Assembly (NCBI RefSeq): GCF_014205255.1
Contig: NZ_JACHNE010000001.1
Location: 6,882,001-6,946,000 of the forward strand
DNA length: 64,000 bases
Origin: Streptomyces caelestis
Lineage (GTDB): Bacteria; Actinomycetota; Actinomycetes; Streptomycetales; Streptomycetaceae
Direction: 5' to 3'
Shown here: one piece after another, positions 22,554 to 31,461 of the stretch
Position numbering within the stretch: position 1 is the stretch's first letter
Layout: every line of letters begins with the position of its first letter
The notes under the pieces: generated by a model
Told to the model about the DNA's origin: nothing
Database searches by the model: none
The model's input: only the letters and a program-made list of their open reading frames with translations
Made by a program: the position numbers and the translations under genes

Positions 22554-23660
22554 TTGACTTCCAGCTCTGCCTCATCCGTTTCCTCCGCGCTCGCTCCCTA
22601 CGGCTGGGACGACGCATGGGCGGACGAGTTCACCCCCTACGCCACCGAAGGACTGCTGCCCGGACGCGTGATCCGGGTCGACCGCGGGCAGTGCGACGTC
22701 GTCACCGCCGACGGCGTGCTGCGCGCCGACACGGCGTTCGTCACTCCGCACGACCCCCTGCGGGTCGTCTGCACCGGCGACTGGGTCGCCGTCGAACCCG
22801 GCGGGAACCCGCGATACGTCCGCGCGTACTTGCCGCGCCGCACCGCGTTCGTCCGCTCCACCTCCTCCAAGCGGTCCGAGGGGCAGATCCTCGCGGCCAA
22901 CGTCGACCACGCCATCGTCGCCGTGTCCCTCGCCGTCGAACTCGACCTCGGCCGCATCGAACGGTTCCTCGCGCTCGCCTGGGAGTCCGGGGCGCAGCCC
23001 GTCGTCGTCCTCACCAAGGCCGACCTCGTGCCGGACGCCGGCACCGTCGCCCACCTCGTCCAGGACGTGGAGACCAGTGCGCCCGGCGTGCCGGTGGTGC
23101 CCGTCAGCTCTCTGGGCGGGGACGGACTGGACGTGGTCGCGGCGATCGTCGGCGGCGGTACGTCCGTGCTGCTCGGGCAGTCCGGCGCGGGCAAGTCGAC
23201 CCTCGCCAACGCGCTGGTGGGTGAGGACGTCATGGTCGTGCAGGCCGCCCGGGACGTCGACGGCAAGGGCCGGCACACCACCACCACCCGCAACCTGCTC
23301 GCGCTGCCCGGCGGGGGCGTCCTGATCGACACACCCGGGCTGCGGGGCGTCGGGCTGTGGGACGCCGAGAGCGGCGTCGGGCAGGTGTTCTCCGAGATCG
23401 AGGAACTTGCCGAGCGGTGTCGCTTCCACGACTGCGCCCACGAGGCCGAGCCGGGATGTGCCGTGCTGGCCGCCGTCGAGAACGGCGACCTGCCGGAGCG
23501 GCGGCTGCACAGCTACCGCAAGCTCCTGCGGGAGAACCAGCGCATCGTCGCCAAGACGGACGCCCGGCTCCGGGCGGAGATCCGCAAGGACTGGAAACGG
23601 AAGGGAGCGATCGGAAAGGCCGCGATGGAGGCGAAGCGCGGACCGCACCGGCGTTCGTAG
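22554..23660 (+). CDS. rsgA: Ribosome-assembly GTPase RsgA, 368 aa
   Basis: A circularly permuted GTPase that helps mature the small ribosomal subunit. The motif order shows the permutation: G4 TKAD (154-157), G5 region VVPVSSLGG, G1/P-loop GQSGAGKST (208-216), G2-like KGRHTTTTR, then G3 DTPG (259-262). An N-terminal OB fold precedes (CTGDWVAVEP), and a C-terminal zinc knuckle carries C289, C294, H296 and C302 (ERCRFHDCAHEAEPGC). The start is the TTG at 22554 with GGAAGG 7 nt ahead; the frame is open to 22341. A basic C-terminal tail probably contacts rRNA. Confidence 0.92.
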   Translation: MTSSSASSVSSALAPYGWDDAWADEFTPYATEGLLPGRVIRVDRGQCDVVTADGVLRADTAFVTPHDPLRVVCTGDWVAVEPGGNPRYVRAYLPRRTAFVRSTSSKRSEGQILAANVDHAIVAVSLAVELDLGRIERFLALAWESGAQPVVVLTKADLVPDAGTVAHLVQDVETSAPGVPVVPVSSLGGDGLDVVAAIVGGGTSVLLGQSGAGKSTLANALVGEDVMVVQAARDVDGKGRHTTTTRNLLALPGGGVLIDTPGLRGVGLWDAESGVGQVFSEIEELAERCRFHDCAHEAEPGCAVLAAVENGDLPERRLHSYRKLLRENQRIVAKTDARLRAEIRKDWKRKGAIGKAAMEAKRGPHRRS

Positions 23661-23671
23661 CCGCCCGGCGC

Positions 23672-23740
23672 CCGAAGCCCCGTGTCCGAAGCCCCGTGTC
23701 CGAAGCCCGGTGTCCGAAGCGCGTGTCCCAAGCGCCGTGT
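23672..23740. repeat. Five tandem copies of a 14-bp unit between rsgA and the Ada-AlkA gene
   Basis: The unit CCGAAGCCCCGTGT repeats at 23672, 23686, 23700, 23714 (13 bp) and 23727 with increasing divergence. It occupies most of the intergenic gap upstream of the Ada-AlkA start codon. Confidence 0.75.
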
Positions 23741-23787
23741 CCGATTTCCGCCAGCGGCAGCCCCGCCGACGGCGGAGACTGGACACC

Positions 23788-25224
23788 GTGAGGGACGAAG
23801 ACACAAGGGACGAAGACACCGAGCACACGGGGGAGGACCCCAGGTACGAGGCCGTACGCAGTCGTGACGGGCGTTTCGACGGCGCCTTCTTCTTCGCCGT
23901 CGAGACGACCGGCATCTACTGCCGGCCGAGCTGCCCGGCCGTCACCCCGAAGCGGGCCAACGTACGGTTCTTCGCCACGGCCGCCGCCGCGCAGGGCTCG
24001 GGCTTCCGGGCCTGCCGGCGGTGCCGCCCGGACGCCGTGCCCGGCTCCGCCGAGTGGAACGTCCGCGCGGACGTGGTGGGCCGGGCCATGCGGCTGATCG
24101 CCGACGGCGTGGTCGACCGGGAGGGCGTCGCCGGGCTCGCCGGACGGCTCGGCTACAGCGCACGGCAGGTGCAGCGGCAGCTCACCGCCGAGCTCGGCGC
24201 CGGGCCGGTCGCCCTCGCCCGCGCCCAACGGGCCCACACCGCGCGCGTCCTGGTGCAGACCACCGACCTGCCGATCACCGAGATCGCGTTCGCGTCGGGC
24301 TTCGCCAGCGTGCGGCAGTTCAACGACACCGTCCGGGCCGTGTACGCGTCGACCCCGACCGAGCTGCGCGCCGCGACACCGAAGAACGGCCGGGCCCGGC
24401 GTACGGCCACCCCGGACGCCGGGATCCCGCTACGGCTCGCCCACCGCGGCCCGTACCAGGCCGGCCCCGTCTTCGACCTGCTGGAACGTGAGGCCGTGCC
24501 CGGCATCGAAGAGGTCGGCGGCCCGCCCGGCGCGCGCACCTACCGGCGCACGCTCCGCCTTCCCTACGGCACCGGCATCGTCGCCGTCGACGAGCGCCCC
24601 GGCACTGCCCGGACCGGGTCCGGCGCCCACCCGGGCGGCTGGCTCGACGCCCGGCTGCACCTCACCGACCCCCGCGACCTCACCACCGCCGTGCAGCGGC
24701 TGCGGCGGCAGTTCGACCTCGACGCCGACCCCTACGCCGTCGACGAGCGGCTCGGCGCCGACCCGGTGCTCGCACCCCTGGTCGCCGCCCGGCCCGGACT
24801 GCGCTCGCCGGGCACCGCCGACCCGGAGGAACTCGCGATCCGCGCACTGGTCGGCCGCGCGGAGGCGGAACGGCTCGTACGGCGCTACGGCAAGGCCCTC
24901 GACGCCCCCTGCGGCAGCCTCACCCACCTCTTCCCCGAGCCGGCCGTCCTCGCCGACGCCGAACCCGGCGGCACCCTCGGCGCGCTCACCGCGGCCCTCG
25001 CCGACCACGCCGTACGCCTGGACCCAGGCGCCGACCGGGACGACGCGCAGGACGCCCTGCGTGCCGTGCCCGGCCTGGACACCCGCACGATCGCCGAGAT
25101 CCGCACCCGCGCCCTGGGCGACCCGGACGTGGCCCCGCCCGGCGCCGACCTCCCCGACAGCTGGCGCCCCTGGCGCTCGTACGCCCTGAACCACCTGCGC
25201 GCAGCAGGGAAGCGGGAGTTCTGA
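23788..25224 (+). CDS. alkA: Ada-AlkA fusion: methyl-phosphotriester sensor, AraC HTH and 3-methyladenine glycosylase, 478 aa
   Basis: The N-terminal Ada zinc domain has C45, C49, C76 and C79 (GIYCRPSCP ... CRRCRP). One cysteine takes up methyl groups from DNA phosphotriesters in known Ada proteins. An AraC-type double helix-turn-helix follows (about 85-185; SARQVQRQLTAELGAGPVAL). Then come an AlkA N-terminal domain and a helix-hairpin-helix glycosylase domain ending in AVPGLDTRTIAEIRTRAL. The protein would therefore both sense alkylation and excise alkylated bases. The GTG at 23788 is the best start downstream of the tandem repeats; its ribosome site is weak. The stop overlaps the ogt start by one base, so they form an alkylation-repair operon. 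Confidence 0.88.
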   Translation: MRDEDTRDEDTEHTGEDPRYEAVRSRDGRFDGAFFFAVETTGIYCRPSCPAVTPKRANVRFFATAAAAQGSGFRACRRCRPDAVPGSAEWNVRADVVGRAMRLIADGVVDREGVAGLAGRLGYSARQVQRQLTAELGAGPVALARAQRAHTARVLVQTTDLPITEIAFASGFASVRQFNDTVRAVYASTPTELRAATPKNGRARRTATPDAGIPLRLAHRGPYQAGPVFDLLEREAVPGIEEVGGPPGARTYRRTLRLPYGTGIVAVDERPGTARTGSGAHPGGWLDARLHLTDPRDLTTAVQRLRRQFDLDADPYAVDERLGADPVLAPLVAARPGLRSPGTADPEELAIRALVGRAEAERLVRRYGKALDAPCGSLTHLFPEPAVLADAEPGGTLGALTAALADHAVRLDPGADRDDAQDALRAVPGLDTRTIAEIRTRALGDPDVAPPGADLPDSWRPWRSYALNHLRAAGKREF

Positions 25225-25709
25225 TGACCTCGACGTACTGGACGAACGTGGCCTCACCGCTCGGGCCTCTGCTGCTCACCGCCGCTCCCGACGGTGCGCT
25301 GACCTCGCTGTCCGTGCCCGGGCAGAAGGGCGGGCGCGTGGTGCGGGACGACTGGCGGCAGGACCGGGGCCCCTTCCGCGAGGCCGAGGAGCAGCTCGCC
25401 GCCTACTTCGCCGGGGAACTGGAGGAGTTCCGGCTGACGTGGCGCACCGACGGCTCGGTCTTCCGGGAGAGGGTCTGGGCCGCGCTGGACGACATCCCGT
25501 ACGGATCGACCGTGACCTACGGCGAGATCGCGGCGCGCATCGGAGCGCCCAGGGCGGCCGTACGGGCCGTCGGCGGGGCGATCGGCGCCAATCCGCTGCT
25601 GGTCGTCCGCCCGTGCCACCGGGTGATCGGGGCCGACGGGACATTGACCGGCTACGCGGGCGGTCTGGAGCGCAAGGTACGGCTGCTGACGCACGAGGGT
25701 GTGCTGTAG
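25224..25709 (+). CDS. ogt: Methylated-DNA-protein-cysteine S-methyltransferase, 161 aa
   Basis: The active-site motif PCHRV has the methyl-accepting Cys at residue 131. The DNA-binding helix-turn-helix lies in SFRERVWAALDDIPYG-type sequence and TVTYGEIAARIGAPRAAVRAVGGAIGANP (read in two overlapping parts). It directly reverses O6-alkylguanine in a suicide reaction. It is translationally coupled (TGATG-type overlap) to the Ada-AlkA gene, which is its probable regulator. Confidence 0.92.
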   Translation: MTSTYWTNVASPLGPLLLTAAPDGALTSLSVPGQKGGRVVRDDWRQDRGPFREAEEQLAAYFAGELEEFRLTWRTDGSVFRERVWAALDDIPYGSTVTYGEIAARIGAPRAAVRAVGGAIGANPLLVVRPCHRVIGADGTLTGYAGGLERKVRLLTHEGVL

Positions 25710-25712
25710 TTC

Positions 25713-26195
25713 TCACGCCCCGAAGACGACCCCCACCCACGCCGCCGCGACCAGCTGGCAGGTGAACAGTTCCACCAGCACGCTGGAACCGCCCGAGCGC
25801 ATCGCCGTGCGCAGGGCCGCGACGGCTTCGGCGCGGCGGCCGAGGCGGAGGCGTTCGGAGAGGTAGATGCCGGCCAGGAAGCCGGGGATCGCGCCGATGA
25901 CCGGGAGCAGGACGAAGCCGAGGGCGGAACCCGCTCCGGCGTAGGCCAGCATGCGGTGGTCGGCGCCGCCGGCCCGCAGCCGCCGGGGTGGCAGGGCCCA
26001 GCGCACGCCCTGGGAGACGAACATCAGGGCGGTGGCTCCCACCAGGACCCACCATGCGACGGGCTGCGGATCCTTCAGGGCCCACCACATGACCGCGGCC
26101 CACACCAGCAACGAACCGGGCACCGCGGGCAGCAGCACTCCGTACAGACCGAGCAGGATGACCAGCCCGACCAGCAGGAGTTCCCACACTCCCAT
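25713..26195 (-). CDS. DUF456-type membrane protein, about 160 aa
   Basis: A small integral membrane protein with about four helices: ELLLVGLVILLGLYGVLLPA, LLVWAAVMWWAL, WWVLVGATALMFVSQG and AYAGAGSALGFVLLPVIGAIPG, then a C-terminal helix. The PAVPGS and GAIPGFLAG glycine/proline repeats are the DUF456 hallmark. The function is unknown. The frame is open to 26216 (GTG), but the ATG at 26195 places the first helix directly at the N-terminus. It is convergent with ogt, 3 nt apart. Confidence 0.7.
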   Translation of the reverse strand: MGVWELLLVGLVILLGLYGVLLPAVPGSLLVWAAVMWWALKDPQPVAWWVLVGATALMFVSQGVRWALPPRRLRAGGADHRMLAYAGAGSALGFVLLPVIGAIPGFLAGIYLSERLRLGRRAEAVAALRTAMRSGGSSVLVELFTCQLVAAAWVGVVFGA

Positions 26196-26405
26196 CTGAC
26201 CAGCCTGCCGGAACACGGGAGAAGACGCAGGTCAGAAGGGTGGTCCTGGCCCAGACCCGCAGGTCAGCCGGTCGCGGCCGCCGGTACGCCCTCAATCGCA
26301 TGACCGTTCTACGGCTCACTCGACGTGCCGTTCACGGGGTCGTGGAAGGCCGGTTTTTCCACAAGCCCCGTTTTCATCCGGCCTGTGCGGTGGACAATCA
26401 GGGGC

Positions 26406-28085
26406 ATGAGCCAGCAGGGGGGAAGGCCCACCGGTCCCGAGGACGACTGGTGGGGGCAGTTGTACGACGACTCCACCGGCGACACGGGTCCCGCACCCGC
26501 ACCCGATTCCCTCGACGACCGTTTCGCCTCGGCGGCGGGGGCGGTGGGCGACCGGGGTGTTCCGGGAGCTGGAGCGGGGCAGAGGGCCGTCTCGGAGCCA
26601 GTGGTCCCGGCGCCCCGGGCGGGGGCCGACGACGTCATGGACACCCCACGTGCCTCGGGCCCGTCACCGCGGCGCGCACCCTGGGAACCACCGCCCGCGC
26701 GCCCCACGGGCCCGATGACCTTCCCGACCGCGGCGAAACGGCAGAAGGCGGAGCGGACACCCCCCGCCCCACCCGAGGTCCCCCCGCCACCGCCGGCCCC
26801 TCCCTTCTGGCCGAGCCCCGAGGCGGCCCGTTCCACCACGGCGGGCGCCCCGCCCAGGGATCCCACAGCCCCGGCGGCCGAGTCCCGGCCCGGCGGGACC
26901 GCATCCGCCGCCCCAGCCGATCCGCCGCCCGCACCACCACGCCCCGCCGACCCTCCGCCCACGCCACCACCCCCCGCCGACCCTCCGCCCACGCCACCAC
27001 CCCCCGCCGACCCTCCGCCCACGCCACCACCCCCCGCCGGCTCCCCGCCCACGCCACCACCGCCCGCGAGCCCTCCAGACCAGCCCGAAACCGGGTTGGA
27101 GCGCCCCGCGTACTCCCCCCGGCCCCGTGGCTACGTCGGCTCGCGGCCGCCCACCTACGACGCCGAACCCACCGCCCTGCCGCTCGCCGACCCCGACGAT
27201 CTGGACGACCTCGTCGCGGACACCGTGCTCGACGGGGCCCGGTACGGGGCCTGCACCTTGCGGGCCGTGTCCGTGCGCGGGGACTCCGCGCGGTACCGGG
27301 GGGAACCGCGGCGGGACTCGTTGCTGACCGCGCGGTTCGGCACCGGTGAGCAGGCGTTGCTACTGGTGGCGATGGCGACCGGGGCCCGGGCCACGCCGGG
27401 GGCGCACCGGGCCGCCGCCGAGGCCTGTCACTGGATCGGGCGGGCCGTCGGACGCAGTCACGCACGGCTCGTGGAGGACATAAGGGCGGGCCGGCGCGGC
27501 GACCTCAAGTCCGGACTGCACCGCCTCACCGACCGCAGTCTCGGCAAGCTCCGCGCCAGCGCCGCCGAACAGGGCGTCGACCCGGAGGAGTACGCGGCGG
27601 GCCTGCGCTGTCTGCTGCTGCCCGCCGACCCCGAGTGCCGTACGCGCGTCTTCTTCGGCGCCGGGCCCGGCGGGCTGTTCCGGTTGCGGGACGGCGAGTG
27701 GCAGGACATCGAACCGCAGGTCGCCGAGATCAGGGGCGAACCGGTCGTGGGGTTCGGATCGCCGCCCTCCGAGACGCCCGAGGGCGACCGGCTCACCATG
27801 GACCTCGGCATCCCGACCCCGCCCAGCCCCTACGAACCGGCCCCGGAACCACCCCGCGAACCCTTCCGGTTCCGTACGTCCGTCGCCCGCCCGGGTGACA
27901 CGCTCCTGGTGTGCAGCGGTGGCCTCGCCGAACCGCTGCGCGGCGAACCCGAACTGGGCGACTACCTCGCCGAGCGGTGGTCCCGCCCCGAGCCGCCCGG
28001 CCTCGCCGCGTTCCTCACGGACGCCCAGGTGCGGGTCAAGGGTTACGCGGACGACCGTACGGCCGCGGCTGTTTGGGAGGTGTGA
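26406..28085 (+). CDS. PP2C-like protein with long proline-rich N-terminal region, 559 aa
   Basis: The first about 245 residues are low-complexity and proline-rich, including a ten-residue unit DPPPTPPPPA repeated several times. The rest resembles a protein-phosphatase-2C-like domain found in actinomycetes: TLRAVSVRGDSARYRGEPRRD, LLLVAMATGARATPGAHRAAAEA, then GDTLLVCSGGLAEPLRG near the end. A classical DGMGG metal motif is not obvious, so catalytic activity is uncertain. A GACAAT box ends 7 nt before the ATG and no clear Shine-Dalgarno is present, so the gene may be leaderless. The proline-rich region may bind partners. Confidence 0.65.
   Translation: MSQQGGRPTGPEDDWWGQLYDDSTGDTGPAPAPDSLDDRFASAAGAVGDRGVPGAGAGQRAVSEPVVPAPRAGADDVMDTPRASGPSPRRAPWEPPPARPTGPMTFPTAAKRQKAERTPPAPPEVPPPPPAPPFWPSPEAARSTTAGAPPRDPTAPAAESRPGGTASAAPADPPPAPPRPADPPPTPPPPADPPPTPPPPADPPPTPPPPAGSPPTPPPPASPPDQPETGLERPAYSPRPRGYVGSRPPTYDAEPTALPLADPDDLDDLVADTVLDGARYGACTLRAVSVRGDSARYRGEPRRDSLLTARFGTGEQALLLVAMATGARATPGAHRAAAEACHWIGRAVGRSHARLVEDIRAGRRGDLKSGLHRLTDRSLGKLRASAAEQGVDPEEYAAGLRCLLLPADPECRTRVFFGAGPGGLFRLRDGEWQDIEPQVAEIRGEPVVGFGSPPSETPEGDRLTMDLGIPTPPSPYEPAPEPPREPFRFRTSVARPGDTLLVCSGGLAEPLRGEPELGDYLAERWSRPEPPGLAAFLTDAQVRVKGYADDRTAAAVWEV
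26921..27070 (+). repeat. Five in-frame 30-bp repeats in the PP2C-like gene
   Basis: 30-bp units start at 26921, 26951, 26981, 27011 and 27041. The second and third are identical, the fourth differs in its last base, and the outer two are diverged. The period is a multiple of three, so length changes keep the frame. Confidence 0.8.
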
Positions 28086-28532
28086 CGGCGTCAATGCGGC
28101 CTCATCGCCGCCCCTTTGCGCCCACGACCGCGGCCGTCAACAAGCTGTACCGACCGGGCGGCCCCGTACCGGCCGGTATCCCGGGGGAGACCGTCGTACT
28201 TCGGCCAACTTCAGCGGACCGCCGCGCAGGGGGACCGGACGCCCCACCCCTTCGCCGCGTACGGAAGGATCGGCAGCCGGCCATCGGCACTTCGTCCGAT
28301 CTCCGGCGGTCAGGATCCGCGGCGGGACGTCCACCGGCTACTCTCTTGTCCCCCTTCTCCGCGCCGCCGTACTGCTCAGGTCCCCTCCGCCCGGCCCGCC
28401 GGTCCCGGCCACGTGGCCGAACACGCGGGTGTTGACGATTTCGGCATGACTGCCGCGTGCCCTACGGGGCATGGATCCCCGTGAACGTGTTCGAGCTGGA
28501 GGGGAACCGATATCGGCGCGCGGGCGGGGGTC
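28086..28532. other. 447-bp stretch without a supported gene
   Basis: Several overlapping open frames cross this interval, but none has a ribosome site, a recognisable motif or a codon pattern like its neighbours. It probably carries the terminator of the PP2C-like gene and the promoter of the HATPase gene. GGGGCATGGATCCCC (28467-28481) is a small inverted repeat about 50 bp before the HATPase start. Confidence 0.5.
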
Positions 28533-29015
28533 ATGGAGAGGCAGGCACGAGGAGGCGGTCCCATAACGATCGGGGCCTTCTCGGCGAAGACGGTGGAGGA
28601 CAAGACCGAAGACGTCACGGAGCAGGTGTCGGCGCCTCAGTTGAGGCGCAGACTCGGGCGGGCGGACCTGCGGGCCGTACCGGAGGCACGCAGGGCCCTG
28701 CGGGAGCTGCTCGGGCAGTGGGGGAGGACCGCACGATCGGACGTGGCGGAACTGCTCACCAGTGAACTCGTCACCAACGCGATCGTCCATACCGACCACG
28801 ACGCGGTCCTGACGGCCACCGTCGGCCCCCGTGGACTACGGGTGGAGGTAAGGGACTTCGTGGCCCGCAGACCCCGGCTGCGCGTACCGGTCGCCGACGA
28901 CGGCACGAACGGCAGGGGCCTGTTCCTGGTGCAGTCCCTCGCGGACGCCTGGGGGGTCAGGGCGCACGGCGTGGGCAAGGCCGTCTGGTTCGAGCTTCAG
29001 GCCGAGGCGGCGTGA
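28533..29015 (+). CDS. HATPase_c_2 (RsbW-like) ATP-binding regulator, 160 aa
   Basis: A GHKL-type ATP-binding domain of the anti-sigma-kinase kind. The N box is ELLTSELVTNAIVHT and the G box DDGTNGRGLFLVQSL, followed by GKAVWFEL at the C-terminus. No partner sigma factor or STAS gene is adjacent. Streptomycetes carry many such orphan kinases that phosphorylate anti-anti-sigma factors or act as simple regulators. The first about 40 residues are a variable extension. ATG 28533 follows GGGCGGGGG, a weak ribosome site. Confidence 0.8.
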   Translation: MERQARGGGPITIGAFSAKTVEDKTEDVTEQVSAPQLRRRLGRADLRAVPEARRALRELLGQWGRTARSDVAELLTSELVTNAIVHTDHDAVLTATVGPRGLRVEVRDFVARRPRLRVPVADDGTNGRGLFLVQSLADAWGVRAHGVGKAVWFELQAEAA

Positions 29016-29020
29016 ACGGA

Positions 29021-29053
29021 GAAGGGGCGCGGCCCGCAGGCCACGCCCCCTTC
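29021..29053. terminator. Bidirectional terminator between convergent genes
   Basis: GAAGGGGCGCGGCC pairs with GGCCACGCCCCCTTC around a CGCA loop, with one bulge and one mismatch. It lies just after the HATPase stop and before the 3' end of the convergent DUF2637 gene. Confidence 0.6.
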
Positions 29054-29073
29054 CCGGCTTGGTGCGGCCCCGG

Positions 29074-30120
29074 TCAGCCGAACTGCTGCTCCAGGTCCTT
29101 GAGCTTGCGCTCCAGGGAATCGAGGCGCGGCAGCGCCATGGTGTCGTCCTCAGCGGTGAGGTCGACGGTCACCGGGTCAGTTCCGCGGCGAACGGGCTGA
29201 AGGGAGGGACGCGAGCGGACGGGCAGTTGCTCCGACCCGGATATGGCAGGCTCCGCGGAGACCTGCGAGGAGCCGCGCTCCACCTGCACCTCCAGCTGCC
29301 GGCCGCCACCGCCACCGCGGCCGAGGTAGCCGCGGTGACCGCGGCTGATCGCCTTCAGCTGGGCCCGCTCCACGCGCTGCTGGTCGCGGCGCCGCTGCCG
29401 GTCGGCGTCCTTCTTGCGCTTGTCCTCGCGCACTTCGTCGACGGCCTCGTCCAGGCTGCGCACACCCTCCAGGAGCATCAGCGACCAGGCCCGGTACGTC
29501 TCGCGGGGGGCCCGCAGCCAGCGCACGATACGGATCTGCGGCAGCGGGCGCGGCACCAGGCCCTGCTCCCGCAGGGCGGCCCGGCGGGTCTGCTTCAGCG
29601 CGCGGTCGAAGAGCACCGCAGCCGACAGCGACATGCCTGCGAAGAAGTGGGGGGCACCCGCGTGGCCGGCGCCCCTGGGCGCGTGCACCCAGTTGAACCA
29701 GGCCGCGGCGAACGCGAACGTCCAGACCAGTATCCGGGAGCCGAGCGCGGCGTCACCGTGGCTGGCCTCGCGCACCGCGAGCACGGAACAGAACATCGCC
29801 GCGCCGTCCAGGCCGAACGGGACGAGGTACTGCCAGCCGCCGGAGAGCCCGAGGTTCTGCTCGCCGAAGCCGACCAGGCCGTGGAAGGACAGCGCGGCGG
29901 CGACGGCCGCGCAGCAGAACAGAAGGACGTAGGAGACGGTGCCGTAGAGGGCCTCCTTGCGTCTGCGGCGCTCCTCGTTGCGCTCCCAGGAATCGTCCGC
30001 GCTCGTGTCTTTGACCGAGGAGCGCTTGCCGCGCGCGAGCACCGCCACCGCCGCCAGCATGCCCAGGAAAAGCACGGCGCCCGGAAGCAGCCAGTTCAGC
30101 GATATGTCGGTCAGTCTCAT
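29074..30120 (-). CDS. DUF2637 membrane protein with charged C-terminal region, 348 aa
   Basis: One helix at the N-terminus (NWLLPGAVLFLGMLAAVAVLA) is separated by a charged loop from three or four more (VSYVLLFCCAAVAAALSFHG, WQYLVPFGLDGAAMFCSVLA, ILVWTFAFAAAWFNWVHA). This is the arrangement of DUF2637 proteins, which in Streptomyces include conjugation-spread-like and developmental membrane proteins. The cytoplasmic C-terminal half is highly charged and partly coiled-coil (DEVREDKRKKDADRQRRRDQ, ending DSLERKLKDLEQQFG). The start at ATG 30120 has AAGGGA about 8 nt ahead; the frame is open to 30225. The role is unknown. Confidence 0.75.
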   Translation of the reverse strand: MRLTDISLNWLLPGAVLFLGMLAAVAVLARGKRSSVKDTSADDSWERNEERRRRKEALYGTVSYVLLFCCAAVAAALSFHGLVGFGEQNLGLSGGWQYLVPFGLDGAAMFCSVLAVREASHGDAALGSRILVWTFAFAAAWFNWVHAPRGAGHAGAPHFFAGMSLSAAVLFDRALKQTRRAALREQGLVPRPLPQIRIVRWLRAPRETYRAWSLMLLEGVRSLDEAVDEVREDKRKKDADRQRRRDQQRVERAQLKAISRGHRGYLGRGGGGGRQLEVQVERGSSQVSAEPAISGSEQLPVRSRPSLQPVRRGTDPVTVDLTAEDDTMALPRLDSLERKLKDLEQQFG

Positions 30121-30442
30121 CTGGGTGGTCCCTTGCATTGGGATAGGGCGTAACGCCCGCCATAGTGGCCCAATCCCACCGGCCCTCAGGGGGTTTCGGG
30201 GCAAGAGACCGCCAAGGAAGTGCAAGGGATTGCCCAGGGCGGCATTCTGCTCGAACTGCCGCTTGAGGGGCGAGAGTTGAGTTCGAGAAAGACTACCCGC
30301 ACGGGTGGTTCCCCGGAAAGTTCCCGTGACCCGTGAGGAAGTTGTGAATCGGCTGCGCGCGTGTGGGTGGCCGATTTTGTGATGATCCGACGAGGTGGTG
30401 GGGCTGCTCTGTTCATGGCCGCCGGTGTCGGTCCGTGGTGGC
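30121..30442. other. 322-bp intergenic region
   Basis: No gene is supported here. It should contain the promoter of the DUF2637 gene (minus strand) and the terminator of the FhuF-like gene. ACCCGCACGGGT (30295-30306) is a short palindrome about 175 bp upstream of the DUF2637 start. Confidence 0.5.
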
Positions 30443-31294
30443 TCAACCGGCCGTGGCCAGCAGCTTGGTGACCCGGTCGGCGTCGCAGGTGCGCGGGCAG
30501 GTGGCGCAGGTGTCCTCGGGGCGCAGGGTGTAGAACATGCAGCAGCTCGCGCGGTCCCGGGTGCGCAGCGGCTCGCCGCCGGGGCCGGTCAGCTCGCGGA
30601 AGGCCGCCGTGCCCACGTACGGCTTGGTCGCGCCCGGCAGGAGCAGCTCCAGTTCGCGCGTCGCGCGCCGCTCCTCGATCTCGCCGAGCAGCTGGGCGAC
30701 GTACCAGAGCCCCTCGACGATCTCGTCCGTCGCCATACCCCACAGGGCCCGGCCGCGGCGCCGCATCCGGGGGCCGAAACCGGCCAGGACCGGCTCCATG
30801 TGCTCGGCGACCGCCGACCGCACCTCGGCCCGCAGCGCCTCCTCGTCCGGGACGACCCGGGCGCCGGGCAGCGCGGCGGCCTCGTCGCCGGGCAGGCAGG
30901 CGAAACCGGCCGGACGGACGGCCAGGTGGCCGACGGGGTGGCCGGGGGCCGTGCGGTCGTACGAGACGTCTGTCACGGGGTAGCGGGGCACGCGGCGGTG
31001 CAGGAACCAGGGGACGGTGATCAGGAGGCAGGCCGGCCAGGCGTAGCGGTGCAGGCCGAAGCCGGCGATGACGTCGGGGCGTGCCTGCTGGCCGTAGTCC
31101 CGGCGGATCTGGGCGTCGTCCCAGGACAGGAAGGCGTCGAGGCCGGGGCCGGCTTCCGCGAGCGCGGCGGCTGTGGTCCAGTTGCCGCCCCGGGGAGTCT
31201 CGTCCTCGGCGGTCAGTTCGGTGATGGCCAGCCCCGGGAGGACCTCGGCCAGACGGGCGTACGCGCCGGAGAGGGCCGAAGGGGGCAGGGGCAT
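30443..31294 (-). CDS. FhuF-like [2Fe-2S] siderophore-iron reductase, 283 aa
   Basis: The C-terminal motif CCMFYTLRPEDTCATCPRTC gives CC-x10-C-x2-C, the unusual [2Fe-2S] ligand set of FhuF-type ferric-siderophore reductases. The upstream part has the family's WPACLLITVPWFLHRRVP and a conserved arginine-rich segment (GPRMRRRGRALWGMATDEIV). It would release iron from imported siderophores by reduction in the cytoplasm. A perfect-looking iron box about 37 bp upstream supports control by the iron repressor DmdR1/IdeR. No siderophore transport genes are adjacent. Confidence 0.85.
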   Translation of the reverse strand: MPLPPSALSGAYARLAEVLPGLAITELTAEDETPRGGNWTTAAALAEAGPGLDAFLSWDDAQIRRDYGQQARPDVIAGFGLHRYAWPACLLITVPWFLHRRVPRYPVTDVSYDRTAPGHPVGHLAVRPAGFACLPGDEAAALPGARVVPDEEALRAEVRSAVAEHMEPVLAGFGPRMRRRGRALWGMATDEIVEGLWYVAQLLGEIEERRATRELELLLPGATKPYVGTAAFRELTGPGGEPLRTRDRASCCMFYTLRPEDTCATCPRTCDADRVTKLLATAG

Positions 31295-31330
31295 GGGATC
31301 ACCGGTCCACGTCTGTTGAAACGGGTCTTC

Positions 31331-31349
31331 GAAGGTAAGCCTAACCTTA
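31331..31349 (-). promoter_or_regulatory. Iron box (DmdR1/IdeR-type operator)
   Basis: On the minus strand TAAGGTTAGGCTTACCTTC closely matches the actinobacterial iron box TTAGGTTAGGCTAACCTAA. It lies 37-55 bp upstream of the FhuF-like start and overlaps a TAGGCT -10-like box. Confidence 0.75.
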
Positions 31350-31461
31350 CCGAAGATCGCTGGGATTTGAACTGACGGTCGGTGCGCTTATGGTGCTTGA
31401 CGGACGAGTAACAACCCGCCGTAATGACCCCAAGTACCGACACGTCAGGAGGAGCCGAGCC

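Noticed and set aside
28086..28532. Short plus-strand frames that could be small genes
   Set aside because: Several frames overlap one another, none has a ribosome site or motif, and composition is not codon-like.
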